NCBI RefSeq assembly: GCF_014050225.1
Contig: NZ_JACFXV010000031.1
Location: 103,094 to 167,093, forward strand
From: Stappia albiluteola
GTDB taxonomy: Bacteria; Pseudomonadota; Alphaproteobacteria; Rhizobiales; Stappiaceae
Direction of reading: 5' to 3'
Length of the DNA: 64,000 nt
Shown piece by piece: positions 16,253 to 25,761 of this stretch; positions within the stretch are counted from its first letter, which is position 1; every line of letters begins with the position of its first letter. Under the pieces are notes generated by a model. That model searched no databases, had not been told where the DNA came from, and saw nothing but the letters and a program-made list of their open reading frames with translations. The translations under genes were made by a program, and so were the position numbers.

Positions 16253-17540
16253 ACTGCTCTCCAGCGGCCGCGCCGTTCTTCAGGCGAACGAGGTCGTAGA
16301 TGCGCTGCCCCTCCTTCAGCCGATCCGGCAGCCGCTCGAATTCCGGTGCCGCATTGCCGATGACCAGCACTTCGCCATGGTCCGCGACCGCGTCGAAATC
16401 GTCGATCAGGATCTGCGAGATATGCGGGATCTTGTTGAGGATGTAATCGCGGTTGGCACCGTAAAGCCGCGCGAAATTGACGAAGCGGTCGTAGATGCGA
16501 ATGTCCATGCCCTTGCCCAGCAGCCGCTCCACGAGCGCCACCTGCGGGCTTTCGCGCAGGTCGTCGGTTCCCGCCTTGAAGCTGATGCCGAAGACGGAGA
16601 TCTTCCGCCGCCCATAGGCCATGATGTCCTCGAAGGCCCGCTCCACCTGCTCCTCGTTGGAGCGAATGACGCTGTTGAGCAACGGCAGGTCGAGGTCGAG
16701 ATCGCGCGCCTTGTAGGACAGCGCCCGCACGTCCTTGGGCAGGCAGGACCCGCCGAAGGCGAAGCCCGGCATCAGGTAGCGGGCCGAGATGTTGAGCTTC
16801 TCGTCCTTGCAGAAGATCGACATCACCTCATGGCTGTCGACGCCGACCGCCTTGGCGATGTTGCCGATCTCGTTGCCGAAGGCGACCTTGACCGCATGCC
16901 AGGCGTTGTCGGCATATTTCACCAGTTCCGCCACCTCGACGGAGGTGACGAAGGACGGCGCCTCGATGTGACGGTAGATGGAGGAAATCCGCTCGCCCGC
17001 CTCGGGCGTTTCCGCACCGACGACGATCTTCGGCGGATTGTCGTAATCGTGGACGGCGCTCGCCTCGCGCAGGAATTCCGGATTGTTGCCGATTGCCAGG
17101 CCCGGGGCATTGCCCGAATGCTCGCGCAGCGTCGGGATGACGAGGCCGCGCATGGTGCCCGGCAGCACCGTCGAGCGCACCACCACCGTGTGCGGCGCGC
17201 GCTTGGCCGCGATCGCCTTGCCGATCTCCTCGCACACGCGCAGCACGGCGTCGGTATCGAGCGAGCCGTTCCTGCGGCTCGGCGTGCCGACGCAGATCAG
17301 CGACATATCGCTGGCGCGGATGGCCTCGGCGGCATCGATCGTGGCCCTGAGATGTCCGCTTGCGACGCCGCGCTCGATCAGTTCGCCGACATGGTCCTCG
17401 ACCACCGGCGACTTGCCCGCATTGACGATATCGACCTTGACCTGCTGGTTGTCGACGCCGATCACGCTGTGCCCGTCGCGCGACAGGCAGGCAGCGGTGA
17501 CGACACCGACATAGCCGAGGCCGAATACGGAGATCCTCAT
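16233..17540 (-). CDS. algD: GDP-mannose 6-dehydrogenase-like UDP/GDP-sugar dehydrogenase (AlgD type)
   Basis: This 435-residue NAD-dependent enzyme would oxidise a nucleotide hexose to the uronate in two steps. It opens with the Rossmann motif FGLGYVGVVTAAC and contains the catalytic Cys266 in GGSCLPKD. It follows Pseudomonas AlgD closely along the whole length, including NPEFLRE, VEVAELVKYADNAWHA, SFKAGTDDLRESP and a short C-terminus ending in a GxxW-like tetrad. That points to GDP-mannose as substrate and GDP-mannuronate as product rather than UDP-glucose. A good ribosome-binding site (GGGAGTGG) precedes the ATG, and the 107-bp gap upstream may hold an internal promoter. The symbol is by similarity; no other alginate genes such as alg8 or alg44 are in the window. 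Confidence 0.86.
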   Translation of the reverse strand: MRISVFGLGYVGVVTAACLSRDGHSVIGVDNQQVKVDIVNAGKSPVVEDHVGELIERGVASGHLRATIDAAEAIRASDMSLICVGTPSRRNGSLDTDAVLRVCEEIGKAIAAKRAPHTVVVRSTVLPGTMRGLVIPTLREHSGNAPGLAIGNNPEFLREASAVHDYDNPPKIVVGAETPEAGERISSIYRHIEAPSFVTSVEVAELVKYADNAWHAVKVAFGNEIGNIAKAVGVDSHEVMSIFCKDEKLNISARYLMPGFAFGGSCLPKDVRALSYKARDLDLDLPLLNSVIRSNEEQVERAFEDIMAYGRRKISVFGISFKAGTDDLRESPQVALVERLLGKGMDIRIYDRFVNFARLYGANRDYILNKIPHISQILIDDFDAVADHGEVLVIGNAAPEFERLPDRLKEGQRIYDLVRLKNGAAAGEQYEGVNW

Positions 17541-17647
17541 TTACCCCACTCCCGATCCCGCATCCGGCGGCCAAATCCCCGCCCTTACGGAAAAATCTTC
17601 CGTCCCGTTATGCAGGAATTTTCTTCCCGTCCTGTTAATCCGCATCC

Positions 17648-18973
17648 CTAATCGGTTTCCCGCACCACCAGGGGCAGCTTTCCCGACGCATTTCTCTCCA
17701 GTCGGTCGCGGAATTCGACATCGATCCGCATCGTGCCCGGCAACCGCGCGGCAAGCTTACCGGCGATTTCGCGCTCAAGTTCCGGCCCGCCCGATCCGTT
17801 CGCGACGGCGAGCACCAGCACCCGGTCGCGGGCGACCTGGCGCAACTGCATCTGCACAACGCCCTCGATGCCGCGCGGCACATGGTTCATGCCGATCAGG
17901 CGCCGGCCGTCCGGCGCGACCAGATAGTCCGCCTCCCGTCCCTCGATGCGCAGGAAGGGCTCGGCGCCGAGTGAGATCGCCTCCAGCCTGCCGTCGCTCG
18001 CCTCGCCTTCGATCAGCGCAACGTCGCCGGTCCGGTAGCGAACGAGCGGTTGTGCCGAATTGCGCAGATTGGTGGAGACGATCGAACAGCGGGTGAAGCC
18101 CGCGCCGCCGTCTTCGAGAGGCAGGAGTTCTACATGGCCGTAAGGGGAAAGAAAACGATAGGCGCCAGCCTCCAGCGAATAGGCGAAGGACACGCGCTCC
18201 GCCTGGCCGTAATAGTCGGCGACGCGCGCGCCAAAGGTCGTTGCCGCCTGCTGACGCACATCATCCGTCAGAACCTCCGACGAGGTCAGGATCACGGGAA
18301 TGGAAAGCTGGAGCGAAAGTGCCCGGAAATGGCCGGCAAGCGTTTCCAGCGCCGAAGGATAGGCCCATAGCACATCCGGGCGGAACTGTTGCAGGGCCTC
18401 GAAATAGGCCGGCGCGCTTTGCTCGCCCAGATGCGAGGCGGAAAAATTCATCACCCGCCCGCCGCCCTGCATGCGCCAGTAGGGCGGCGTCATGTCGCTT
18501 GCGTCCTTGATCGCCTCGCCGCGCAGGATCGCCACGCGCCCATGCCGGAAATCGGCGCCGGCAAGCGCCGCCACATGATCGATCGCCGCTTGCTCGAAGA
18601 CGAGGGAGGCGAAGCTGCGTTTGACGGCAAGCGGCATGCCGGAAGAACCGCTGGTCGCCGCCGACGCCGCCAGGACCTGTAACGGCCCCAGAAAATCCTG
18701 CGGCGAGGTGCGCAGCCGCTCCTTGGCAAGCAGGGGATAGGCCGAAAGCGGCCTGCCCTGAAACGCCGAATAGGCCGCAAGCCCACCCGCCCGCTGAAGC
18801 GCCCTTGCCAGCAATCGCTCCTGCGCCACCCGCCGCGCCGCGATATCCGACGCCTCGAAATCGGCAAGCTCGCGCCGGTATCGGCGATAGAGCGGCGGAA
18901 AGCGGCGGATTAGCACGTCGCCGAGGCTTGCCGCCTTGAGTCTGGCGACGATACGTCCGGCAAATCCCGTCAT
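17648..18973 (-). CDS. CapK/PaaK-like adenylate-forming enzyme (phenylacetate-CoA ligase family)
   Basis: This 441-residue protein belongs to the PaaK-like branch of adenylate-forming enzymes. The AMP-binding loop is ATSGSSGMPL near residue 108, and later strands include ADYYGQAERVSF and RYRTGDVALIEGE. In capsule and exopolysaccharide loci such proteins (CapK) are presumed to activate a carboxylic acid, perhaps the acyl group that decorates the glycan. Activation by the AMP route would fit with the ATP-grasp and acyl-hydrolase-like genes at the other end of the locus. Its ATG overlaps the stop of the upstream glycosyltransferase. The acid substrate is unknown. Confidence 0.87.
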   Translation of the reverse strand: MTGFAGRIVARLKAASLGDVLIRRFPPLYRRYRRELADFEASDIAARRVAQERLLARALQRAGGLAAYSAFQGRPLSAYPLLAKERLRTSPQDFLGPLQVLAASAATSGSSGMPLAVKRSFASLVFEQAAIDHVAALAGADFRHGRVAILRGEAIKDASDMTPPYWRMQGGGRVMNFSASHLGEQSAPAYFEALQQFRPDVLWAYPSALETLAGHFRALSLQLSIPVILTSSEVLTDDVRQQAATTFGARVADYYGQAERVSFAYSLEAGAYRFLSPYGHVELLPLEDGGAGFTRCSIVSTNLRNSAQPLVRYRTGDVALIEGEASDGRLEAISLGAEPFLRIEGREADYLVAPDGRRLIGMNHVPRGIEGVVQMQLRQVARDRVLVLAVANGSGGPELEREIAGKLAARLPGTMRIDVEFRDRLERNASGKLPLVVRETD

Positions 18974-20169
18974 CGCCGCGCCTCCCGGCCGTCCAGCAGC
19001 CGCGTCAGGAAGCCGTCATAGGCCTCGACCATCGCGTCGACCTTCAACGTCTCGCGCGTCCTCGCCGCATTGGCGCAAAGGCGCGCCTGCGCCTCTTCGT
19101 CGGCGAGGAATTCCAGCAGGCCCTTCTGGAAGCCTTCCTCGCCGCCGGGGAACATCAGCCCGTCATGGCCTTCGGTCATGAACTCGATCTCGGGGCTGTG
19201 GAAGTCGTGCTTCTCGGTGATCACCGGCCGGGCGTGGGCGAAGGCATGGTTGATGGCAAGGCCCAGATAGCCGGGCACCACCACCGCGGCGGCAAGCTTC
19301 ATCGCCTTGGCTATCCTGATATCCGCCGGATCGATGGCGCCGAGGAAATGGATGTTCGGCGCCCCGTCCGCCAGCCTTTCCAGCGCCGCCCGCTCCTGCC
19401 CGTCGCCGATGACCAGCACCTCGACCGGCTTGCCATCCGCCCGCGGATGCGCGCGCGCGAAACGGATCAGCCAGTCGACCCGCTTTCTCGGCACGAGGCG
19501 GCCGACATAGAGCAGCACGTGGCTCTCCGGCTGCAGGCCGAATTCGGCGCGCAGCCCCCTTTCAGGCAGGTCGGCGACCGCATCCGCCAGCCTTATCTGC
19601 TCGTCCACGTCGATGGTGTTGCGCACCACCTGGATCTCTTCGTCGCGGAAGCCGATGGCAAGCAGATGCTCGCGGCCCTTGCCCGTATAGGCGAGATAAC
19701 CGTCGCCGAGCCGCGCCAGCCGGTCCGAGCCCCAGCGGGCCAGCCGGTCCTTCAGCCTGCCGAGGCCGGACTTCTGCCAGCTGCCATAGGCCTTGCGATA
19801 GCCGAAGCCCCACCAGACGACCGGCCGCCGGCGCAGCTTGAACAGAACGAGGATCAATAGCCCGGACAGAAACTTGAACTCGTGCCCGAGCACAACGGCG
19901 TCAAAGTCGCCATTCGTGACGGCCCTCACCGCCGGCTGGTAGACGAGAATGCTCTTGCCCAGGCGGAATTCGCGGTTGTCCACCTTGCGGTTTTCAAAGG
20001 AAAACGGCGGTTCGGCCGCCTGCAGGTCGGTATTCGAGGGCGGTCGGCCGTGAAAGATCACATAGGTGTTCTGCGACCGCTCGCTCAGCCTTTCGAAGAA
20101 GGCGCGCCGATAGACCGGGACGCAGCCCTGATGCAGCACGGCGATCCTGTATCCCCTGCCGCCGCTCAT
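18970..20169 (-). CDS. Glycosyltransferase family 4 (family 1-like C-terminal domain)
   Basis: This 399-residue GT-B protein opens with RIAVLHQGCVPVYRRAFFERL, a pattern common to WaaG-like GT4 enzymes. The donor-binding half contains VLLYVGRLVPRKRVDWLIRF, VLVIGDGQERAALE and the acidic end VVPGYLGLAINHAFAHARPV, where the E-x7-E signature is replaced by G-L-A-I. It would add a sugar to the repeat unit on the cytoplasmic face. It overlaps its neighbours by ATGA-type junctions on both sides. Confidence 0.9.
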   Translation of the reverse strand: MSGGRGYRIAVLHQGCVPVYRRAFFERLSERSQNTYVIFHGRPPSNTDLQAAEPPFSFENRKVDNREFRLGKSILVYQPAVRAVTNGDFDAVVLGHEFKFLSGLLILVLFKLRRRPVVWWGFGYRKAYGSWQKSGLGRLKDRLARWGSDRLARLGDGYLAYTGKGREHLLAIGFRDEEIQVVRNTIDVDEQIRLADAVADLPERGLRAEFGLQPESHVLLYVGRLVPRKRVDWLIRFARAHPRADGKPVEVLVIGDGQERAALERLADGAPNIHFLGAIDPADIRIAKAMKLAAAVVVPGYLGLAINHAFAHARPVITEKHDFHSPEIEFMTEGHDGLMFPGGEEGFQKGLLEFLADEEAQARLCANAARTRETLKVDAMVEAYDGFLTRLLDGREARR

Positions 20170-21083
20170 GCCGCGCCCTTGTCGCCGTAGTAGCTCGCCC
20201 TTTGCCAGAAGGTAAGCTTGCCCAGCGCCGACATCACATGCAGCGCGTGAGCGGCGAAGCGTTGCCGGTCGAACGGATAGGCAAGGGCGGCAAGCGGCGC
20301 GAAAATCGCCAGCTGCAACAGCGACTTGGGCACGAAGCCGAGCGCCGTCGCCAGCGGATGCGCGGCATGGCGGACGCGGGCCAACGTGGTGTTTTGCGCC
20401 GTCACGCGCTTGCGCTTGAGGAAGGCGGCAAGGCTTGCCTTGTCGTTCGGCCAGAATTCATGCACCACCGCATCGGCGACCCAGATGATCTTGCGGCCCT
20501 GCCGGTGCAGCCGATAGGTCAGGTCGGTATCCTCGCCGCCGGACCGTCCAAGGCGCTGATCGAAAGGCTCGGCGCCGGAGAAGCAGCGCGCCATCCGGAA
20601 CATCACGTTGCCGGTGCGCGCCGCGCGCAGCCTGCCGCCGGTCGCCATCTTTTCGCGCGAGCCGAAAAAGAACGGCGTCGGGTCGAAGCCGAGTGCCGCC
20701 CTGTCCTCGAAGACCGGCAGGACCGGACCGGTGGCGATATCCGCCTCGTGCTCCAGCAATGCCTTGTAAAGGTTGGCGATCCAGTCGGGCTCGGCCGTCT
20801 CGTCGTCGTCGATGAAGGCCAGAAATTCGCCGCCGGCCGCAGCCACGCCGGCATTGCGGGCCTGCGAGATGCCGGGCTCCGCCTCATGCACGTAGCGCAC
20901 GGGCTTGCCAGCCCCGGCCAGTTCCGCCGCAAGCGGCCGCGCAAGGCCCTGTCGGGAGTTGTCGACCACGATCATTTCGAGCGCCAGGTCGTCGGGCAGG
21001 GCCTGCGCCAGCACGGAGGCCACGCAATCGCGCGCGCCCTGCAGGCGGTCGACCGTGCACATGACAACCGAAACAAGCGGCAA
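20166..21083 (-). CDS. Glycosyltransferase family 2
   Basis: This 305-residue GT-A enzyme begins PLVSVVMCTVDRLQGARDCV and contains the metal- and nucleotide-binding acidic cluster FIDDDETAEPDW near residue 90, then a GxxGGEDTDLTYR acceptor/catalytic region. It is the first gene of the minus-strand polysaccharide run that ends at the Wzz gene. The start is a TTG at 21083, preceded by GGGGAGTGGGG. A 7-bp hairpin (CCCGCAG-CGTC-CTGCGGG, 21105-21122) lies in its leader, without a U tract. Confidence 0.9.
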   Translation of the reverse strand: MPLVSVVMCTVDRLQGARDCVASVLAQALPDDLALEMIVVDNSRQGLARPLAAELAGAGKPVRYVHEAEPGISQARNAGVAAAGGEFLAFIDDDETAEPDWIANLYKALLEHEADIATGPVLPVFEDRAALGFDPTPFFFGSREKMATGGRLRAARTGNVMFRMARCFSGAEPFDQRLGRSGGEDTDLTYRLHRQGRKIIWVADAVVHEFWPNDKASLAAFLKRKRVTAQNTTLARVRHAAHPLATALGFVPKSLLQLAIFAPLAALAYPFDRQRFAAHALHVMSALGKLTFWQRASYYGDKGAA

Positions 21084-21157
21084 GACCCCACTCCCCGAAC
21101 CGGTCCCGCAGCGTCCTGCGGGGCGTTACGGAGCCCTTTATGACAGAGAGGGGTAAA

Positions 21158-21928
21158 TTATCTGGAATCGTTAGGGCAATTCTTGCGGAAGCGGTCCGCC
21201 AGCCAGTCGAGGACCGCGTCTTCGCTCTCCGCAAGCCGTGCCTCGGGCAGCGGCGGCCGCGCCACCATGATCACGGGAAGACGGAGCCTGCGCGCCGCGG
21301 CGACCTTGGCGTAGGACGCCGAGCCGCCGCTGTTCTTGGCGACCAGATGCGTGATGCCATGGGCGATCATCAGGTCGCGCTCCTCATCCTCGTCCGGCGA
21401 GGGGCGGGCCAGCAAAAGCTCGCCCGGTGGCAAGGGCGTTCCCTCCTCCGGCGGATCGATCATCCGCATCAGGCAGCGGATATCCCGCCTGCCGGCAAAG
21501 GCGGAAATCTCCTTGCGGCCGACCGAAAGAAACGCATGCGCACCGGCGGGCAGGCCGTTCGCAGCCTCCCGGAGGTCCCGCACGACGGTCCAGTTATCGC
21601 CCGGCTCCCTCACCCACTCCGGCCGTTCCAGGCGGATCAGCGGCACTTTGGCGAGTTCCGCCGCCCGCACCGCATTGGCGCTGATCGTGGCAGCGTAAGG
21701 ATGTGTGGCATCGACCAGCGCATCGATCCTTTGCCGGGCAAGATAATCCGCAAGCCCGTCCGCGCCGCCAAAGCCGCCGATCCGCGTTTCGACGCCAAGT
21801 GCGCCCGGATTGGCCACGGCGCCGGCAAGAGAGGCAATAACATCGAAGCTTTGCATCCGCGCCAGCCGCGCGATCAGCCGCCGTGCCTCCAGCGTGCCGG
21901 CGAGAACGAGGACCCGCCTTTCAGCCAT
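21158..21928 (-). CDS. cobK: Precorrin-6A/cobalt-precorrin-6A reductase
   Basis: This 256-residue enzyme reduces precorrin-6A to dihydroprecorrin-6B with NADPH. It begins RRVLVLAGTLEARRLIARLA, the CobK/CbiJ nucleotide-binding start, and has the family motif DATHPYAATISANA. It overlaps the end of cbiD by 8 bases and is probably co-transcribed from the promoter near 23030. It closes the minus-strand cobalamin block next to the polysaccharide locus. Confidence 0.93.
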   Translation of the reverse strand: MAERRVLVLAGTLEARRLIARLARMQSFDVIASLAGAVANPGALGVETRIGGFGGADGLADYLARQRIDALVDATHPYAATISANAVRAAELAKVPLIRLERPEWVREPGDNWTVVRDLREAANGLPAGAHAFLSVGRKEISAFAGRRDIRCLMRMIDPPEEGTPLPPGELLLARPSPDEDEERDLMIAHGITHLVAKNSGGSASYAKVAAARRLRLPVIMVARPPLPEARLAESEDAVLDWLADRFRKNCPNDSR

Positions 21929-23021
21929 CGCCGTCGAAGCCCGCCTCGCCGATGACCTTGCCGTCGCGGTCGATCACTATCACCTCGCAATCGACCGGCG
22001 CATCGCGCAGCACCGCCTTCGCCGCCCGCTTCGCCGCGCCCGCGATCACCACGCCCAGATCGACGCCCTCGGCCTGCGCCAGGTCCAGCACTTCCTTCGC
22101 CGTATTCGCGTCCTCGGCGCGCGCGATCAGGGCCTCGCTCAGCCCCGCCCCGCGCAGGATCGCGGCAAGGGAAGCGAAATCGACCTTGCTGCGCGCCGAA
22201 TGCAGGTCGAGCGCGCCTTGCGCCAGCTTCGCGAACTTGGCGAAACCGCCGCACAGGGTAAGTCGGTCGACAGGGTGCGCGCGCAGGTATTTCAGCATGC
22301 CGCCGGCAAAGTCGCCCATGTCGAGATAGGCGAAATCCGGCAGGTCGTAGCGCCTGCGGATCGCGTCTTCCGAGGTCGAGCCGGTCGCCGCCGCCACATG
22401 GGTCAGCCCCGCCGCCCGCGCCACGTCGATGCCACGATGGATCGATGCAATCCAGGAGGCGCAGGAAAACGGCCGCACGATCCCCGTCGTGCCGAGGATC
22501 GACAGTCCGCCGACGATGCCCAGACGCGGGTTCATGGTCTTTTGTGCCAGCACCTCGCCGCCCGGAATGGAGATTTCCACCTCCACCGCGCCGCTGCCGC
22601 CGAAAGCCGCCGCGATTTCGGCGACCGCCTCGATAATCATCCGCCGCGGCACCGGGTTGATCGCGGGCTCGCCCACCGGCACCGGCAGGCCGGCGCGCGT
22701 CACCGTGCCCACGCCCTCGCCCGCCCGAAAGGCAACGCCCTCTCCGACGGCGAGCGGCCGAACGGTGGCGATCACCGTTGCTCCGTGGGTAACGTCCGGA
22801 TCGTCGCCCGCATCCTTGATAATCCCCGCGCGCGCAAACCCTTCGCCCAATTCCTCCAGCGCCAGCGCGAAGGCCGGTCTCTCTCCCTTCGGCAGAGTGA
22901 TTTCCACCGGATCGGGGAAGGCGCCGGTCAGGAGCGCCTGATAGGCAGCCTTGGCGGCGGCCGTCGCGCAGGCGCCCGTGGTCCAGCCCCGGCGCAGTTT
23001 CTGGGGATCGAAGGTCGTCAT
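21921..23021 (-). CDS. cbiD: Cobalt-precorrin-5B C(1)-methyltransferase
   Basis: The 366-residue protein shows the CbiD start LRRGWTTGACATAAAKAA and the downstream motifs PKGERPAF and NPVPRRMI. CbiD methylates C-1 of the macrocycle using S-adenosylmethionine in the cobalt-early pathway; aerobic organisms normally use CobF for the matching step. No cobF is visible in the window. The ATG is the first in frame and the GTC/GAC-rich upstream sequence does not look coding. It pairs with cobK in a two-gene minus-strand unit. Confidence 0.92.
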   Translation of the reverse strand: MTTFDPQKLRRGWTTGACATAAAKAAYQALLTGAFPDPVEITLPKGERPAFALALEELGEGFARAGIIKDAGDDPDVTHGATVIATVRPLAVGEGVAFRAGEGVGTVTRAGLPVPVGEPAINPVPRRMIIEAVAEIAAAFGGSGAVEVEISIPGGEVLAQKTMNPRLGIVGGLSILGTTGIVRPFSCASWIASIHRGIDVARAAGLTHVAAATGSTSEDAIRRRYDLPDFAYLDMGDFAGGMLKYLRAHPVDRLTLCGGFAKFAKLAQGALDLHSARSKVDFASLAAILRGAGLSEALIARAEDANTAKEVLDLAQAEGVDLGVVIAGAAKRAAKAVLRDAPVDCEVIVIDRDGKVIGEAGFDGDG

Positions 23022-23608
23022 TGCCCGCGACTATAGAGACGCCGCCGGCTTTTCGCGAGCGAGCGATATTAAACGCCGGGCTTGCAACGCACTCAGGCGT
23101 CATCGCCGGGTTCGACCCATTGCTGTCCGGTTTATATCGGGATTGATGGCGGGTTGAGCGGATATCGCGTGCGCCTCACCTCTCCCTTGAGGGAGAGGTC
23201 GGCGCGTCAGCGGCGGGTGAGGGAAAGCGAAGCTGCTGAATTTCAATGGCATTTAAACACACCCTCACCCTAACCCTCTCCCATAGGGAGAGGGGATTGC
23301 GCCGTCCGGCCGGCCCGCTCCGAAACCCGGATACAGCTCGCTTGGCGGTCGCACCGAAAATTGCGCAGCCGTGTCCCACGTGAGGGAAGTAAGGAAATTA
23401 GCTACCTTTCCAATGGTTTCTGCCACGCAATCAAAACTAAACCGGACAGCAATTGGCTTGACCCGTTGATCCATGCGGCCCTCAGCCGAAGGCCCCCCGG
23501 TTGTGGATCGCCGGGTCAAGCCCGGCGAAGACGAGCGGAGAGGCAAATGCCTTGATAACAGCCCTTCCGCTTGGCCTTTGGGCCGCCTGCGACTACAAGG
23601 AAAGGACG
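23022..23608. repeat. 587-bp intergenic region with REP-like units between cbiD and cobA
   Basis: The divergent region holds at least three palindromic units. A CCTCTCCCTTGAGGGAGAGG unit plus GTCGGCGCGTCAGCGGCGGGTGAGGG lies at about 23174-23223. CCCTCTCCCATAGGGAGAGGGG lies at 23273-23294. A CGCCGGGTCAAGCCCGGCG stem lies near 23508-23526. An AT-rich patch near 23390-23460 could hold promoter elements. I see no cobalamin riboswitch and no convincing gene here. Confidence 0.7.
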
Positions 23609-24463
23609 ATGACGCACCGCAACGATCCGACGAGCGATTTCCCTGGCCTGCCGGTCTTCGAGCCCGGCACCGTCTGGCTGGCCGGCGCCGGCCCCGGCGA
23701 CCCGGGCCTGATGACGCTGCATGCCTTAAACGGCCTGAAGCAGGCCGATGTCATTGTCTATGACGCCCTCGTCGATTCCTCGGTGCTGGCCTATGCGCGG
23801 GAGGGCGCAATCGTCGATTTCGCCGGCAAGCGCGGCGGCAAGCCGAGCCCGAAGCAGCGCGACATCTCGCTGAAGCTGATCGACTACGCCAGGGCGGGCC
23901 ACCGGGTGCTCAGGCTCAAGGGCGGCGACCCCTTCGTCTTCGGGCGCGGCGGCGAGGAAGCCCTGGCGCTGGCCGGCGCGCATATTCCCTTCCGCATCAT
24001 TCCCGGCATCACCGCCGGCATCGGCGGGCTGGCCTATGCCGGCATTCCCGCCACGCATCGCGACACCAACCAGGCGGTCACCTTCCTCACCGGCCACGAC
24101 CAGAGCGGCCTAGCGCCGGCGGCGATAAACTGGGAGGCCATCGCCAGGGGCTCGCCCGTCATCGTCATGTATATGGCGATGAAGCATCTGGAGACGATCG
24201 CGGCCAGGTTGATAAGCGGTGGACGGCCTGTGGACGAGCCTGTGTGTATCGTGTGCAACGGGACGCTGGCCAACCAGCAGGTGCTCGTGACCACGCTCGA
24301 ACGCGCGGCCAAGGAAGCCGAGGCAGCGGCGCTCGAACCGCCGGCCATCGTCTGCGTCGGCCCGGTCGTGCGCCTGCGCGAGGGCCTCGATTGGATCGGC
24401 GCGCTGTCGGGGCGCGTGCTCAATCCCGACCCGCTGGGCCTCGGAGAAACGGCGGCCGGATGA
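23609..24463 (+). CDS. cobA: Uroporphyrinogen-III C-methyltransferase
   Basis: This 284-residue SUMT converts uroporphyrinogen III to precorrin-2 with two S-adenosylmethionines, the entry step of the corrin pathway and of siroheme. Family motifs are VWLAGAGPGDPGLMTLHA near the start, VVYDALVD-like VIVYDALVD, LRLKGGDPFVFGRGGEE and PGITAG. The ATG at 23609 is preceded by AAGGAAAGG; the frame is open further upstream through repeat DNA that is unlikely to be coding. The stop overlaps the cobB start (ATGA). The pair runs opposite to the rest of the cob genes. Confidence 0.94.
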   Translation: MTHRNDPTSDFPGLPVFEPGTVWLAGAGPGDPGLMTLHALNGLKQADVIVYDALVDSSVLAYAREGAIVDFAGKRGGKPSPKQRDISLKLIDYARAGHRVLRLKGGDPFVFGRGGEEALALAGAHIPFRIIPGITAGIGGLAYAGIPATHRDTNQAVTFLTGHDQSGLAPAAINWEAIARGSPVIVMYMAMKHLETIAARLISGGRPVDEPVCIVCNGTLANQQVLVTTLERAAKEAEAAALEPPAIVCVGPVVRLREGLDWIGALSGRVLNPDPLGLGETAAG

Positions 24464-25761
24464 GCGGAACGCGCGCGCGCGCCCTGATCCTCGCCGCCCC
24501 GTCGTCCGGTTCGGGCAAGACGGTGCTCACCCTCGCCCTGATCCGAGCGCTGCGGGATCGCGGGTTCGCCGTTTCCTCCGCCAAGACCGGCCCGGACTAT
24601 ATCGATCCCGCCTTCCACGCTGCCGCCAGCGGGCGGGATTGCGTCAATCTCGACCCCTTCGCCATGCGGCCCCCGCTGATCCGCGAGCTCGCCTCGACAC
24701 AGGCCAAAGGCGCCGACCTCATGGTCGTCGAGGGCGTGATGGGCCTGTTCGACGGCGCAGCGAACGGCACCGGCTCGACCGCCGATCTTGCCACCCTGCT
24801 CGGCCTGCCCGTCGTGCTCGTCATCGATGCGGCAAAGCAGGCGCAATCGGTCGCGGCCCTCGCGCGCGGCTTTCGCGACCACCGCGCCGACGTGACAATC
24901 GCGGGCGTCATCCTGAACCGCGTCGGCAGCGAGCGGCACCGCGCCTTGCTGGAAACAGCGCTTGCCGCCATCGGCATGCCGGTGCTGGGCGCCGTGCCGC
25001 GCTGGCAGGACCTGCAGCTTGGCGAGCGCCACCTCGGCCTCGTGCAGGCGGGCGAGCATGCCGACCTCGCCGCCTTCCTGGAAAAGGCGGCCGCCCATGT
25101 GGCAGCCCATGTCAACCTTGCTGCGCTGGCCCGAACGGCAATGCCCGTCGAGCCGGCGGTCGCAGCGCCGCGTCTGCCGCCGCCCGGCCAGCGGCTGGCC
25201 ATCGCCCGCGACGTCGCCTTCGCCTTTGCCTATCCGCACCTGCTCGACGGCTGGCGGGCGCAGGGCGCGGAACTTTCCTTCTTCTCGCCGCTTGCCGATG
25301 AGGCGCCCGCGACCGACGCCGATGCCGTTTTCCTGCCGGGCGGCTATCCGGAACTGCATGGCGGCATGCTTGCCGCCGCCTCGCGGTTCAAGGAAGGCAT
25401 GCAGGCCGCACAGGCGCGGGGCGCGCTGGTCTATGGCGAATGCGGCGGCTACATGGTGCTTGGCGACGGGCTGGTCGACGCGGCGGGCAATCGCCACGCG
25501 ATGCTCGGTCTCCTGCCGCTTGAGACGAGCTTCGAGAAGCGCCGCCTGCATCTCGGCTACCGCCGCCTGGAAGCGGTGGCAGGCACGCCCTTCGGCACCG
25601 ACCTCGCCGCGCACGAGTTCCACTATGCCAGCATCGTCTCGGAAGGTGCAGCCGAGCGCCTTTTCCGCGCCCGCGACGCGCTCGACGAGGATCTGGGAGA
25701 GATCGGCCTGCGCCGCGCCAATGTCATGGGTTCCTTCGCCCATGTAATCGACGGGGCGTAA
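24460..25761 (+). CDS. cobB: Cobyrinic acid a,c-diamide synthase (hydrogenobyrinic acid a,c-diamide synthase)
   Basis: This 433-residue two-domain amidotransferase amidates the a and c side chains with ATP and glutamine. The N-terminal synthetase domain carries the P-loop SSGSGKT (15-21) and DPAFH; the C-terminal class I-type glutaminase domain has the catalytic Cys328 in YGECGGYM and the His-containing strand AHEFHYAS. The ATG at 24460 is chosen for the ATGA overlap with cobA. It is followed by REP-like units and the convergent cobM gene. Confidence 0.93.
   Translation: MSGTRARALILAAPSSGSGKTVLTLALIRALRDRGFAVSSAKTGPDYIDPAFHAAASGRDCVNLDPFAMRPPLIRELASTQAKGADLMVVEGVMGLFDGAANGTGSTADLATLLGLPVVLVIDAAKQAQSVAALARGFRDHRADVTIAGVILNRVGSERHRALLETALAAIGMPVLGAVPRWQDLQLGERHLGLVQAGEHADLAAFLEKAAAHVAAHVNLAALARTAMPVEPAVAAPRLPPPGQRLAIARDVAFAFAYPHLLDGWRAQGAELSFFSPLADEAPATDADAVFLPGGYPELHGGMLAAASRFKEGMQAAQARGALVYGECGGYMVLGDGLVDAAGNRHAMLGLLPLETSFEKRRLHLGYRRLEAVAGTPFGTDLAAHEFHYASIVSEGAAERLFRARDALDEDLGEIGLRRANVMGSFAHVIDGA

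Noticed and set aside
23022..23608. Cobalamin riboswitch before cobA or cbiD
   Set aside because: I found only REP-like palindromes there and no GGTG/GCTGCCCCCGCAAC-type core.
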